Source: Nostocales cyanobacterium LEGE 11386 (GTDB taxonomy: Bacteria; Cyanobacteriota; Cyanobacteriia; Cyanobacteriales; Nostocaceae). From it: a DNA stretch of 60,521 nt. The DNA is taken from NCBI GenBank assembly GCA_015207155.1, contig JADEXK010000036.1, forward strand, positions 1 to 60,521. The letters run 5' to 3'. Shown here in pieces: positions 34,618 to 43,332 of the stretch (position 1 is its first letter; each line of letters opens with the position of its first letter). The notes below the pieces were generated by a model. It saw only the letters and a program-made list of their open reading frames with translations, ran no database searches and was not told the DNA's origin. A program made the translations under genes and the position numbers.

Positions 34618-35634
34618 CTAAATTGAATAGTACAGAGGAAACGATCGCGCATCCTTTGGTTTTACATACACTCGTTGGTGAGGTTCTAACTGTAACTCGT
34701 TAAAGCGATCGCGTGTTAAATGCGCTGCTACCACTTGCCCATCATCTAAAGTTAATTCCACTTGAATTTCCCAACCCAAATGTATTAACCGACTCACTGT
34801 AGCTGGTGCAGTGGTGCCATTAGCTTGTCTTTCAATCAGCACATCTTGCGGGCGCAAAAACACTTGGGGATGTGGTGAATCGAAACCACTGCTCTGGAAA
34901 ATCTTGGAAGTGTTGGGCAACACATTCACAGGGCCGATGAAGCTCATCACAAATGCCGTAGCTGGATTGTCGTAGATTTCTGCTGGTGTCCCCACTTGTT
35001 CCACTCGTCCTTTATTCATCACCACGACTTCATCGGAAACTTCCATTGCCTCTTCTTGGTCGTGGGTGACAAAAACAGTGGTAACATGGACTTCATCATG
35101 GAGGCGGCGTAACCATGCCCGTAAGTCTTTACGGACTTTAGCATCAAGTGCGCCAAAAGGTTCATCGAGTAATAATACTTTGGGTTCTACAGCTAGTGCC
35201 CTAGCTAAGGCAACCCGTTGTCGTTGACCACCAGAAAGTTGTGATGGATAGCGATCGCCTAATCCACTCAATTGCACCAACTCTAGTAACTGTTCTACTC
35301 GTCCCTTAATTTTTTTAGCTGGTGTCTTGCGAATTTCCAGACCAAAAGCAATATTCTGTCGCACAGTCAAATGCTTGAATAAAGCATAGTGCTGAAATAC
35401 AAATCCAATATTTCGCTCTTGGACGCTTTGATATGTAGCATCCTTACTAGTCAGCAAGATTTTACCGCTATCTGGCATCTCCAAACCCGAAATTAACCGC
35501 AGCAGAGTGGATTTACCAGATCCCGATGGACCTAACAAGGCAACTAAGGAACCACTCTTGATTTCCAGATTCACCTCATCAACGGCTTTAAAGCTACCAA
35601 AATTTTTGGATACATTCTCAACTACTATGCCCAC
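34618..35634 (-). CDS. cysA: Sulfate/thiosulfate ABC transporter ATPase CysA
   Basis: ATP-binding subunit of the sulfate/thiosulfate importer, 338 residues, with a typical ATPase core and a C-terminal regulatory TOBE-like part. Walker A is GPSGSGKS (about residue 35). The Q-loop is in FVFQHYALF, the signature motif is LSGGQRQRVALARAL, Walker B is VLLLDEPFGALD and the switch His is in TVFVTHDQEEAME. The segment VMSFIGPVNVLPN is characteristic of CysA. The permeases CysT/CysW and the binding protein are not adjacent, so the importer is assembled from a scattered set. It is probably induced by sulfate starvation, but no control site is recognisable. Confidence 0.9.
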   Translation of the reverse strand: MGIVVENVSKNFGSFKAVDEVNLEIKSGSLVALLGPSGSGKSTLLRLISGLEMPDSGKILLTSKDATYQSVQERNIGFVFQHYALFKHLTVRQNIAFGLEIRKTPAKKIKGRVEQLLELVQLSGLGDRYPSQLSGGQRQRVALARALAVEPKVLLLDEPFGALDAKVRKDLRAWLRRLHDEVHVTTVFVTHDQEEAMEVSDEVVVMNKGRVEQVGTPAEIYDNPATAFVMSFIGPVNVLPNTSKIFQSSGFDSPHPQVFLRPQDVLIERQANGTTAPATVSRLIHLGWEIQVELTLDDGQVVAAHLTRDRFNELQLEPHQRVYVKPKDARSFPLYYSI

Positions 35635-35760
35635 TGCTGCTGTACCTCTGCAACTTAATCTACGGCTTCTTGCTAGGATTACCGTTTTTTACATATATCA
35701 TATATTAAGATCCTTTTGGTTAATTTGAATCAGACATTTTCGGGAGCGCAACTGCCACAA

Positions 35761-35976
35761 TCAAGGGGAATCGAATGAGATTAGTTCAGAAATAGGAGCT
35801 ATAGTATACAAGCAGCTTTTACGCGCTATGTCTTGCTCCTTTTTTTCTTGTCTTGCTAAATGCAACCGATACTTAGCTTCGAGGTTCGTCCAGAACTCAG
35901 GAGAAGTCCCCAAGGCTTGGGCAATTCGATAGCCGCACAGACGGAGATATCCTCCAATCAGCCTCAAATCGTACAA
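35761..35976 (-). pseudogene. Fragment of a HigA/VapI-like antitoxin gene
   Basis: The 71-codon frame contains RIAQALGTSPEFWTNLEAKY and then RLHLARQE. This is the second half of XRE-type HigA/VapI antitoxins, where (R)ALGTSxEFWLNLQxxYDL is typical. The helix-turn-helix start is missing, replaced by YDLRLIGGYLRLCG. No toxin gene is next to it. Its 5' end runs into an unrelated gene fragment on the opposite strand, so the gene was cut by a rearrangement. Confidence 0.55.
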
Positions 35977-36216
35977 CCGCCAGTCACCGGACTTGTTTCT
36001 ACATTGTCGGATGAAGTCGAGGAATTACCATCAGACTTAATTCGCTGGTCAACTTACTGGCAACTTTGTTGGGAACCATATCCCGAAGCTAAAGAATACG
36101 AACTACAAAAGGTGCTTGTGGACGGCAAATCTCCAAAGCTACAACGTCAAAGCGATCGCTGCTTTCGTTACAAACAAAGTCCGCCTGCGCGGACTAACAC
36201 AAAATTAGGCATTTGA
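35950..36216 (+). pseudogene. Fragment of a conserved cyanobacterial protein
   Basis: The plus-strand frame (open from ATG 35860) becomes protein-like only in its later part: LPSDLIRWSTYWQLCWEPY, then EAKEYELQKVL and QRQSDRCFRYK. I recall similar WSxYWQLCW...RQSDRCFR sequence in the middle of unnamed cyanobacterial proteins of about 150-200 residues. Its first 40 codons are only the antisense of the antitoxin fragment, and its 3' end runs into a dispersed repeat. So it lacks both ends and is a relic. Confidence 0.45.
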
Positions 36217-36298
36217 AACCCACGGAGGTGGCCTTCCCTTCGGGAAGAAGCTGCGCTTCATGTCTGTGTAGCCGCGATTTCTAATCGCCAGGGCTGGT
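36174..36298. repeat. Dispersed palindromic repeat, copy 1
   Basis: AGTCCGCCTGCGCGGACT forms one hairpin. It is followed by CCCACGGAGGTGG, CCTTCCCTTCGGGAAG and the end module TGTGTAGCCGCGATTTCTA with ATCGCC. The end module returns in the same orientation at 38485-38510. It truncates the preceding gene fragment. Confidence 0.7.
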
Positions 36299-36939
36299 AT
36301 TAATTTAGACTTTTCAAACAACCTCTTAGGCTGATGGCATTTGTTGTTAGGCTAAACGCACCTCAAGAATGTTTCTCATCAACTGTAACAAAATAGCTTT
36401 AAGACTCTGTAGTGCAGCATTTGTGGTGCGTTGATATATCTCGTGCGAGTCTCAGAGTTCTTTAGATATTTTTAGTTTCGGCATTTTTTTGTCACTTTTT
36501 TACTTGAGTAAAGTGAATAATTTATTTTCTGAAAGTTCCTCAGTAGCTATAGTTTTTCCCTATAGAATTAATCAAATATTAATTGAATATAAATATTTAT
36601 AACTGTAAATTATTGATATATAATACAAAATATTGACGTTTTTAGAATATAAAATATCTTCATTAGGAAAAAACAACATCGTTAAATTTATTGATTTTAA
36701 TTAATTTACTCCACTAATTAAAGTCCGCCAAATCAAAAATTACGGTGAGGCTTTGACTCCAAAGATTAATCAATTAAAATTTTTATTGTTATTCATGTTG
36801 ACTTTTATAAAGTCCTGGTGTGCATGGCTGTACTTACTGCACCGCGTGCCTTGATCTGCTATTTTGAATTCAAAAAAGTCATAAAATTGGCACGATATCA
36901 CCTGACCTTAATAAAGCACAAAAAGCAAAACAATAAACC
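36299..36939. other. AT-rich upstream region of the antiporter gene
   Basis: No gene is visible in 640 bp. Long A/T runs occur between 36540 and 36720. The promoter of the MrpD-like gene must lie here, but no clear motif is seen. Confidence 0.5.
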
Positions 36940-38367
36940 ATGAATAATATTACTATTGCCTGGGTAGCAATACCGTTAGTTTTCGGATTAGTTATTTATT
37001 TGCTTCCGAAATTTGACCGATACATTGCCTTAGCCATAGCCTTTGTTTCAATTGGTTATTCTTTGTGGTTATTCTTGACTCAGTTGCCATTGACGCTGGA
37101 TTTACTCAATAGTTTTGGTGTTACCTTAATGGTTGATCAGTTGAGTCGCTACTTTATATTGACTAACGCGCTGGTAACAACTGCTGTCATTCTTTACTGT
37201 TGGAATACTAGTAAATCGGCTTTCTTTTATGCACAGACAATTATTTTACATGGCAGTATTAATTCTGCGTTTATCTGTGCAGATTTTATCAGTTTATATG
37301 TAGCGTTAGAAGTGATTGGGATTGCTTCATTTTTGTTGGTAGCTTATCCAAGAAGCGATCGCTCGATTTGGGTGGCATTGCGCTATATGTTTGTCACTAA
37401 TACGGCAATGCTGTTTTATCTAATAGGTGCGATATTAATCTATCATGCTAATCATTCCTTTGCCTTTGCAGGGTTAAGAAATGCACCTACCGAAGCGATC
37501 GCCCTGATTTTTCTAGGACTATTGACCAAAGGAGGAATCTTCATATCAGGATTATGGTCACCGCTAACTAACTCGGAATCACAAACACCTGTGTCAGCTT
37601 TGCTGTCGGGAATTGTGGAGAAAGCCGGAGTCTTTCCCCTAGCGCGTTGTGCGCTGATGTTAGGTGAAATTGATCCCATCGTGAGAATCTTTGCTGTGGC
37701 AACGGTGTTTCTGGGACTATCCTATGCAATCATAGAAAAAGATACTAAGCGCACACTAGCGTTTAGCACGATTTCGCAGTTAGGTTGGATCATAGCTGTA
37801 CCTGCTGTGGGAGGCTTTTATGCCCTGGCGCATGGGTTGGCTAAAACGGCGCTGTTCTTGATAGTGGGTAACTTACCGAGCCGAAATTTTAAAGAACTCC
37901 AAGCTAGACCGATGAATACTGCGCTCTGGGCTACCCTACTGATCCCCAGCCTCTCGATTTCCGGCTTTCCTTTATTCGTCGGTTATGGCGCCAAAATTTT
38001 GACATTGAACAATGTGCTACCTTGGCAAGACATAATGATGAACGTTGGTGCTGTAGGGACGGCAATTGTATATGCTAAATTCATCTTTCTGCCGCATGGG
38101 TCAAGCCAAGAAATCAGACCTGGTTTTTGGCTACCGATAATCTTATTAGTTGTTGCGCTCATTACCACAAGTGGCATTTATTTCGAGGCGTATACAATTG
38201 CTAATCTCATCAAAGCACTTGCCATTATCGCTATTGGCTGGATAGTATATTTTTTAATTTTTCAACGTTACGCACTGATTTTGCCCCGTGTCCTTGAGCA
38301 ATTTGAGCATCTGATTGGGATAATGAGTTTGATGTTACTCTTAATTTTTTGGATGTTAACTGCTTAA
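36940..38367 (+). CDS. MrpD/NdhD-like cation:proton antiporter subunit
   Basis: This 475-residue, entirely hydrophobic protein has about 14 membrane segments and belongs to the Proton_antipo_M superfamily of complex I NuoL/M/N and Mrp antiporter subunits. Conserved features are the Glu in FISLYVALEVIGIASFLL, the Lys in LLTKGGIFISGLW and LLSGIVEKAGVFPLARC, and SQLGWIIAVPAVGGFYALAHGLAKTALF-like sequence. In cyanobacteria such proteins (NdhD5/D6 type) sit in mrp operons for Na+/H+ exchange. Here no other mrp or ndh gene is adjacent, so it is an orphan that needs partners elsewhere or has a separate role. It lies between two copies of one repeat. Confidence 0.8.
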   Translation: MNNITIAWVAIPLVFGLVIYLLPKFDRYIALAIAFVSIGYSLWLFLTQLPLTLDLLNSFGVTLMVDQLSRYFILTNALVTTAVILYCWNTSKSAFFYAQTIILHGSINSAFICADFISLYVALEVIGIASFLLVAYPRSDRSIWVALRYMFVTNTAMLFYLIGAILIYHANHSFAFAGLRNAPTEAIALIFLGLLTKGGIFISGLWSPLTNSESQTPVSALLSGIVEKAGVFPLARCALMLGEIDPIVRIFAVATVFLGLSYAIIEKDTKRTLAFSTISQLGWIIAVPAVGGFYALAHGLAKTALFLIVGNLPSRNFKELQARPMNTALWATLLIPSLSISGFPLFVGYGAKILTLNNVLPWQDIMMNVGAVGTAIVYAKFIFLPHGSSQEIRPGFWLPIILLVVALITTSGIYFEAYTIANLIKALAIIAIGWIVYFLIFQRYALILPRVLEQFEHLIGIMSLMLLLIFWMLTA

Positions 38368-38455
38368 TCCTCTTTGATCACTTGAGGAGAACCTAATCAC
38401 TGAAAGCCTTTTAGAACTTTCATTATCGCATTGTGCCAGTTGCGTAAGTCCTGTA

Positions 38456-38512
38456 TTCATTAGTCCACCTCCGTGGACTTTGCTTGTATAGTAGCGAATT
38501 ATATTCGCCCGA
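38456..38512. repeat. Dispersed palindromic repeat, copy 2
   Basis: AGTCCACCTCCGTGGACTT forms a hairpin, followed by TGCTTGTATAGTAGCGAAT and ATTCGCC. The second part corresponds to the end module at about 36270-36295 in the same orientation. It overlaps the apparent 5' extension of the GNAT frame. Confidence 0.7.
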
Positions 38513-38547
38513 AACTTTTAAAATATCCTCTTACAACCATCAACCAG

Positions 38548-39489
38548 ATGACCGTTTCTATTCGGTTATTACAAGCGAATGAATTAGCTGCTGCTGACCA
38601 CATTTTTCGGCTAGCCTTTGGCACTTTGTTGGGACTACCTGAACCATCGTGTTACAAGGAGGATGCTACTTTTTTACTTCATCGTTGGCAAACTGATCCC
38701 ACTGCGGCATTCGCTGCTGAGGTAGATGGAAAGTTGATCGGCTCTAATATGGTTGTTAACTGGGGAAGCTTTGGCTATTTCGGGCCTTTAAGTATTCATC
38801 CTGACTTTTGGGATCAAGGAATAGGTCAACGTCTAATTGAACCTGCGATCGCTTGTTTTACTCAATGGAATACTCAGCTAGCAGGATTATTTACCTTTGC
38901 TGAAAGTCCCAAGCATCACGCACTATATCAAAAATTTGGTTTCCGGCTGCGTTTTCTCACTGCAATTATGTCCAAGCCAATACAGCAAGCACAGCCATTA
39001 CTTCCAGGAAATAAATATTCTCAGATGAGTGAAGCTGAACGCATCGAAAGTCTCAAAGCCAGCTATCAACTGACTAATGCTATTTATCCAGGGTTAGATG
39101 TATCAAAAGAAATTCAAACAATTCAAGCTCAAGGACTGGGTGATACAGTGTTTTTGTGGGATAATTCCGGCTTGGCAGGATTTGCCGTTTGTCACGCTGG
39201 GGCCAATACAGAAGCAGGTAGTAATACTTGCTTTGTCAGGTTTGGTGCAGCGCGATCAGGAACTCATGCCGGACAGCGTTTTGAGCAGTTGTTGGATATA
39301 TGTGAAAATTTGACTGTAACTCTGGGAATGTCTCGTTTAGTGGCTGGGGTCAATACTAGTCGAGATGAAGCTTACTTAAGAATGTTAGCTCGTGGTTTTC
39401 GCAGTGACATGATCGGAGTAGCAATGCATAAACCCAATGAACCTGGATACAGTCGTCCAGATGTTTTTGTGCTGGATGATTGGCGCTAG
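38548..39489 (+). CDS. GNAT-family N-acetyltransferase
   Basis: With ATG 38548 it has 313 residues. The frame is open from GTG 38473, but those extra 25 codons fall in a dispersed repeat and are not part of the protein family. The GNAT core (about residues 1-150) shows AAFAAEVDGKLIGSNMVVNW, then FGPLSIHPDFWDQGIGQRLI as the acetyl-CoA-binding R/Q-x-x-G-x-G/A loop. ALYQKFGFRLRF closes the fold. A second GNAT-like half (about 160-313) contains CFVRFGAARSGTHAGQRFEQLL and ends YLRMLARGFRSDMIGVAM. Acceptor unknown. It is a single gene. Confidence 0.8.
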   Translation: MTVSIRLLQANELAAADHIFRLAFGTLLGLPEPSCYKEDATFLLHRWQTDPTAAFAAEVDGKLIGSNMVVNWGSFGYFGPLSIHPDFWDQGIGQRLIEPAIACFTQWNTQLAGLFTFAESPKHHALYQKFGFRLRFLTAIMSKPIQQAQPLLPGNKYSQMSEAERIESLKASYQLTNAIYPGLDVSKEIQTIQAQGLGDTVFLWDNSGLAGFAVCHAGANTEAGSNTCFVRFGAARSGTHAGQRFEQLLDICENLTVTLGMSRLVAGVNTSRDEAYLRMLARGFRSDMIGVAMHKPNEPGYSRPDVFVLDDWR

Positions 39490-39557
39490 TACCCCTCATA
39501 TCCTGATATTCCATGTCCCTATTACTTTCTCAAACTAGTGTTGAGGGTTTGTAGTCA

Positions 39558-39594
39558 GCACTTTAGTGCCGAGAAAATTAAGGACTAAAGTCCT
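39558..39594. repeat. Two short perfect palindromes
   Basis: GCACTTTAGTGC (39558-39569) and AGGACTAAAGTCCT (39581-39594) are adjacent perfect palindromes before hisC. A similar palindrome, AGGGCTGAAGCCCT, lies at 41948-41961. All resemble dispersed Nostoc spacer palindromes. Confidence 0.6.
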
Positions 39595-39638
39595 GAATAC
39601 GAACTTGCTTACCCGTCAATTTAAACTTGACAACCATT

Positions 39639-40694
39639 ATGAGTAATTATTTCCGTTCTAATGTTGACGCAATGGCTAGTTATGTACCTGGTGAACAGCC
39701 ACCACGAGGTACACAGATCATTAAACTTAACAGTAACGAAAATCCTTATCCTCCCTCTCCTATGGCGCTAGCCGTGCTGCGAAACATCGACGGGGAATGG
39801 TTGCGACGTTACCCAGAACCCTTTGGGGGACAGTTCCGCCAAGCTGCAAGTAAAGTTTTGGGTGTTCCCAGTGATTGGATTATTGTCGGTAATGGCAGTG
39901 ACGAATTATTGAATTTGGTAATTCGAGCCTGTACTGAACCTGGAAGAAAGGTAGTCTACCCAATGCCAACCTACGTACTATATGTAACACTGAGCCAAAT
40001 GCAGGCTGCGGAAGTTGTGGAGATTCCTTACAGCGAAGACTACAAATTACCTTTAGAAGAACTAGTTGCGGCCAATGGTGCTGTAACATTCATTGCTTCA
40101 CCTAATAGTCCATCGGGACATGTTGTCTCAATAAATGAGCTGCGGAAACTAGCAAGCCAGTTATCTGGGATTTTAGTAATTGATGAAGCCTATGTAGATT
40201 TTGCCGCAGAGAATGCACTGGATTTAGTCAAAGAATTTGAGAATGTGATTGTGATGCGGACACTTTCTAAAGGATACTCTTTGGCGGGATTGCGGTTAGG
40301 ATTTGGGATTGCCAATCCCCAGTTACTGCATGGATTGTTTAAAGTGAAAGATAGCTATAACATTGATGCGATCGCTTGTGCTGTAGGAACAGCTGCTATT
40401 ACCGATCAAGCTTATAAAAATGCTTGTGCAGCAAAGGTTAAAGCATCGCGGACTCAATTAGCAACAGACTTGCAAAAACTAGGTTTTCAGGTTTGGGATT
40501 CTCAAACTAATTTTTTGTTGGTGCAGCCTCCACAAGATAACGCCGAATATCTTTATCAAAAGCTGAAAGCACAGAACATTTTAGTGCGCTACTTCCCGCA
40601 GCCAAGACTAGATAATAAGTTACGCATCACTGTTGGCACTGATGAACAAAATCAAATTTTAGTAGAAACGCTGACTCATTTACTGCGAAAATAG
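39639..40694 (+). CDS. hisC: Histidinol-phosphate aminotransferase
   Basis: PLP enzyme converting imidazole-acetol phosphate and glutamate to histidinol phosphate in histidine synthesis. ATG 39639 gives 351 residues; a TTG four codons earlier is less likely. Motifs are IKLNSNENPYPPSP, GNGSDELLNLVIRA for cofactor phosphate contact, and ASPNSPSGH. VIDEAYVDFA carries the Asp that pairs with the PLP nitrogen. K211 in RTLSKGYSLAGLRLGFG forms the Schiff base. No other his gene is nearby, as usual in cyanobacteria. Its last 19 bp overlap the convergent glycosyltransferase gene. Confidence 0.93.
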   Translation: MSNYFRSNVDAMASYVPGEQPPRGTQIIKLNSNENPYPPSPMALAVLRNIDGEWLRRYPEPFGGQFRQAASKVLGVPSDWIIVGNGSDELLNLVIRACTEPGRKVVYPMPTYVLYVTLSQMQAAEVVEIPYSEDYKLPLEELVAANGAVTFIASPNSPSGHVVSINELRKLASQLSGILVIDEAYVDFAAENALDLVKEFENVIVMRTLSKGYSLAGLRLGFGIANPQLLHGLFKVKDSYNIDAIACAVGTAAITDQAYKNACAAKVKASRTQLATDLQKLGFQVWDSQTNFLLVQPPQDNAEYLYQKLKAQNILVRYFPQPRLDNKLRITVGTDEQNQILVETLTHLLRK

Positions 40695-41776
40695 TTAATC
40701 ACAGCATTAGCGATCGCTTCATTCCCATCTTTAGGTAGAGGTTGGGATTGCTTTGGTGCTTGGGGTGGTTGATGCAGAAAATCCCAAGTACCTTGAAAAA
40801 ATTCCGTTGGGGTAATAATTTGATGCTGATGGTAATTCACAATACCTTCTAAAAGAAAAGTTGCCTCCGCAAAGTCATCACGGGGAATCGTCACCATAGG
40901 TATATCAAGTTTTGTCGCTTCCGCAAAAGTGCCGTAACCAGGTTTAGAAACAACACGTCCACATGTCAGCATAAAATCTACAGGGCGATATTTGCTGTTG
41001 CTAATTTGCACTAAATTAGGTAAATCAGGAGCAGATTTATCAAACACAATAAATTGCCAATCGGGAAAATGTCGCAGGTTATCGTAGGGGATTTGTTGTA
41101 AACCCAAGCCACCGAAAGTCATTAAAATTGTTTTTTCTCTTGGTGCAGTGATACCCCAAGTAGCGCGTAATTCCTCAACAGAGTAACGTGGGGAACCACC
41201 AGTTAAGCCGACATCTGTAATATTGCTGAAAGCTGACATCGGTTCGTAAAAAGGCAAACGAAACAAGCGATTCCTACGGAGCGCTTCGCTATCGCATTTG
41301 GAGTAACATTCACTAATCCAATCAGCAATGGCAATAAATTCGCCACCCCAATCTCTGTAGATAAAGTCCCAGCCAAAATTACTCATCATCCAGCAGGGAA
41401 TATCTGCCGCTTTGGCAAACAAAGGAGTGAGAAAAGGAATATCTGCCAAGATCAGATCAACACGATTTTGACGGATAAAGTTGACTTCTGAAGCAATTAG
41501 GGAATTTTGATGTTTTTGAATATCCAGCAACTTTGCTAAAGTCGCAGCCTTATCCATTGTCAAGCTATCTGCTTGTACCACACCCAAATCAAAAGCGCGG
41601 GGACGATGAATAAAATCGCCTTCTATGTAGCACTCTAGCAACCACCTTGGCGCAGTGGTAGCCATAATTAGCAAAACTTCTGGACATAACTTTTGAATTG
41701 TGGCAGCAACAGATGCTGTACGAGTAGCATGACCAAAGCCGTGGTTGGTGATGGCTATGTATAAAATTGGACGCAT
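40676..41776 (-). CDS. Glycosyltransferase-like protein (GT-B fold)
   Basis: The 366-residue soluble protein starts MRPILYIAITNHGFGHATRT, the H-G-x-G-H nucleotide-sugar glycosyltransferase start also seen in the N-terminal domain of plant L-arabinokinases. The C-terminal half has ILMTFGGLGLQQIP and VVSKPGYGTFAEATKLDIPMV, the donor-binding G-x-G-T-x-x-E region. Substrates are unknown. Near residue 165 the sequence KCD-SEALRRN-RLFRLP contains seven residues encoded by a palindromic DNA insertion (41270-41290). Removing it restores a HIP1 octamer and a natural-looking KCDRLFRLP. It converges with and overlaps hisC. Confidence 0.8.
   Translation of the reverse strand: MRPILYIAITNHGFGHATRTASVAATIQKLCPEVLLIMATTAPRWLLECYIEGDFIHRPRAFDLGVVQADSLTMDKAATLAKLLDIQKHQNSLIASEVNFIRQNRVDLILADIPFLTPLFAKAADIPCWMMSNFGWDFIYRDWGGEFIAIADWISECYSKCDSEALRRNRLFRLPFYEPMSAFSNITDVGLTGGSPRYSVEELRATWGITAPREKTILMTFGGLGLQQIPYDNLRHFPDWQFIVFDKSAPDLPNLVQISNSKYRPVDFMLTCGRVVSKPGYGTFAEATKLDIPMVTIPRDDFAEATFLLEGIVNYHQHQIITPTEFFQGTWDFLHQPPQAPKQSQPLPKDGNEAIANAVINYFRSK
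41270..41290. repeat. 21-bp palindromic-repeat insertion inside a coding HIP1 site
   Basis: The plus strand reads GCG, then 21 inserted bases rich in CCTACGGAGCGCTTCGCT, then ATCGC. Joining the flanks recreates GCGATCGC. The insert has the vocabulary of dispersed Nostoc repeats (GCGCTTCGC, TACGGAGC). Its length is a multiple of three, so the reading frame of the glycosyltransferase survives. Confidence 0.6.
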
Positions 41777-41858
41777 GTTAATTAGTAATTAAAGCCGGGG
41801 AACGGGGAAGAGTAATCAGGGACTGACAAATAAAAAATATCCCAAAATTTTTTGTAGA

Positions 41859-41961
41859 GCAGGCATCTTGCCTGCTAATCACCAAGGACGGGCTAGATTT
41901 CAGTATCTTATTTACCAAGCTAATGAGCATTTAAGTTGCAGAAAATCAGGGCTGAAGCCCT
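41859..41961. repeat. Pair of dispersed palindromes
   Basis: GCAGGCATCTTGCCTGC (41859-41875) is a perfect 7-bp-arm hairpin, and AGGGCTGAAGCCCT (41948-41961) another. A relative of the first, GGGCATCTTGCCTG, occurs at 55207-55220. They fill the spacer between two minus-strand genes. Confidence 0.65.
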
Positions 41962-41974
41962 TACTACAAGCGAA

Positions 41975-43171
41975 TTAGTCTGAAAATTTGCTAAACCTTT
42001 GTATACCCTCAATTAATTGGTCAATTTCTGATTCTAGGGTTAAGTAATGGACGGTGGCGCGGATGCAGTTGGGATCAGCAATTGTGCGAGTGAATATTCT
42101 TTGTGATTCTAAGAATTGCACCAACTTGTAATGTTCTCGTGATTGCTGCTGAGTGAGTTGAAAGGAAACTATACCGCTTGCGGGTGGAGAAGTTTGCAGA
42201 CATTGGACATTAGACAGTCTCGCTAACTGTCGCCAAAGATACTCAGCGTTATGACAAATTTGCTGATAACGTTCCTGTGGTGTTCCCCATTGCTGATGGA
42301 TGGCGATCGCCTCTTTGAAACCAACATACAACGGATACGCTGATGTTGATACTTCATATCTCCGTCCATCCGGTTGCCAGTCTACAGGTTGAGATTGAGA
42401 ATCTACCGTAATGCCACGCAAACCAATAAATGTCGGGTGCAAACTTTCTCGTACTTCCGGACGGACATATAAACCACCTACACCAGCCGGCCCACATAAC
42501 CATTTGTGACCAGTGAAAGCATAAAAATCTGCTCCCAATTCACTCAAGTTTAAAGGCAATAAACCAACAGACTGGGCAGCATCTACTAAAACAAAAGAAT
42601 TATTCTCTTTACATACTTCCACGATTTCGTCAAGCGGTAAAACTTGACCTGTATTCCAGAAGACATGACTTAAAATTACTAGGCGAGTATTGGGACGCAA
42701 GTGTTGAGCAACCACTGTTACGGGGTCACCTGCATTTAAAGTTGCCTTTAGAGGACAGGTGGTAACTTCCACAGCAAATCTGCGGGCAATTTCCTCAGAT
42801 GCGGCAATTACTCCTGGGTGTTCACAGTCCGAAAGCAGCAGATGGTCACCGGAACGCCACTCAATCCCCCACATGGCTATATTGCAGCCAACAGTCACAT
42901 CTTCAGTTAGAGTAATGGTTTCTGGTGGTGCTTGCAACTCAGAGGCGATCGCTTCTCTGAGAGCTTGTTTCTCCTGGCTAATCCAAGCATAAGCCTCATT
43001 ACCAAAGGGGCCATTGTGCTGGATGTAAGCTTCGGCTTGGCTAATAGCATCCATTGCCCCTTGAGACATCGGCCCTTGTCCACCATAGTTAAAATAAGTC
43101 TTATTTGCTAAAGCTGGAAACTGTTGTCGATGGTGATGTAATGTCGGTTGTGTGGTAGAAATACTAGTCAT
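41975..43171 (-). CDS. Class V aminotransferase, C-DES/cysteine-desulfurase-like
   Basis: PLP enzyme of 398 residues. K223 in FYAFTGHKWLCGPAGVGGLY is the Schiff-base lysine. LVDAAQSVGLLPLNL (D197, Q200) and the LLLSDCEHPG segment are also typical. The start (TYFNYGGQGPMSQGAMDAI) and the whole layout match Synechocystis C-DES, a cyst(e)ine C-S lyase that releases persulfide sulfur for Fe-S assembly, more than IscS or SufS. The loop Cys of desulfurases is not evident. The exact substrate is inferred. It is divergent from the nuclease gene; no isc or suf gene is nearby. Confidence 0.8.
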   Translation of the reverse strand: MTSISTTQPTLHHHRQQFPALANKTYFNYGGQGPMSQGAMDAISQAEAYIQHNGPFGNEAYAWISQEKQALREAIASELQAPPETITLTEDVTVGCNIAMWGIEWRSGDHLLLSDCEHPGVIAASEEIARRFAVEVTTCPLKATLNAGDPVTVVAQHLRPNTRLVILSHVFWNTGQVLPLDEIVEVCKENNSFVLVDAAQSVGLLPLNLSELGADFYAFTGHKWLCGPAGVGGLYVRPEVRESLHPTFIGLRGITVDSQSQPVDWQPDGRRYEVSTSAYPLYVGFKEAIAIHQQWGTPQERYQQICHNAEYLWRQLARLSNVQCLQTSPPASGIVSFQLTQQQSREHYKLVQFLESQRIFTRTIADPNCIRATVHYLTLESEIDQLIEGIQRFSKFSD

Positions 43172-43332
43172 AGATAGTTCAAAATCTGATTAACTTTCAC
43201 AATACCGTAGGTTTGTGGGTGCGACTATCCCAGTCCGAGACTAGAGGAGTGAGGGAAAATTATAGAAGCAATTTCTACCCCATGCCTAATGCCCACTCCC
43301 CAGATAGCTCTAATTCTTGTTAACTTAAAGGA

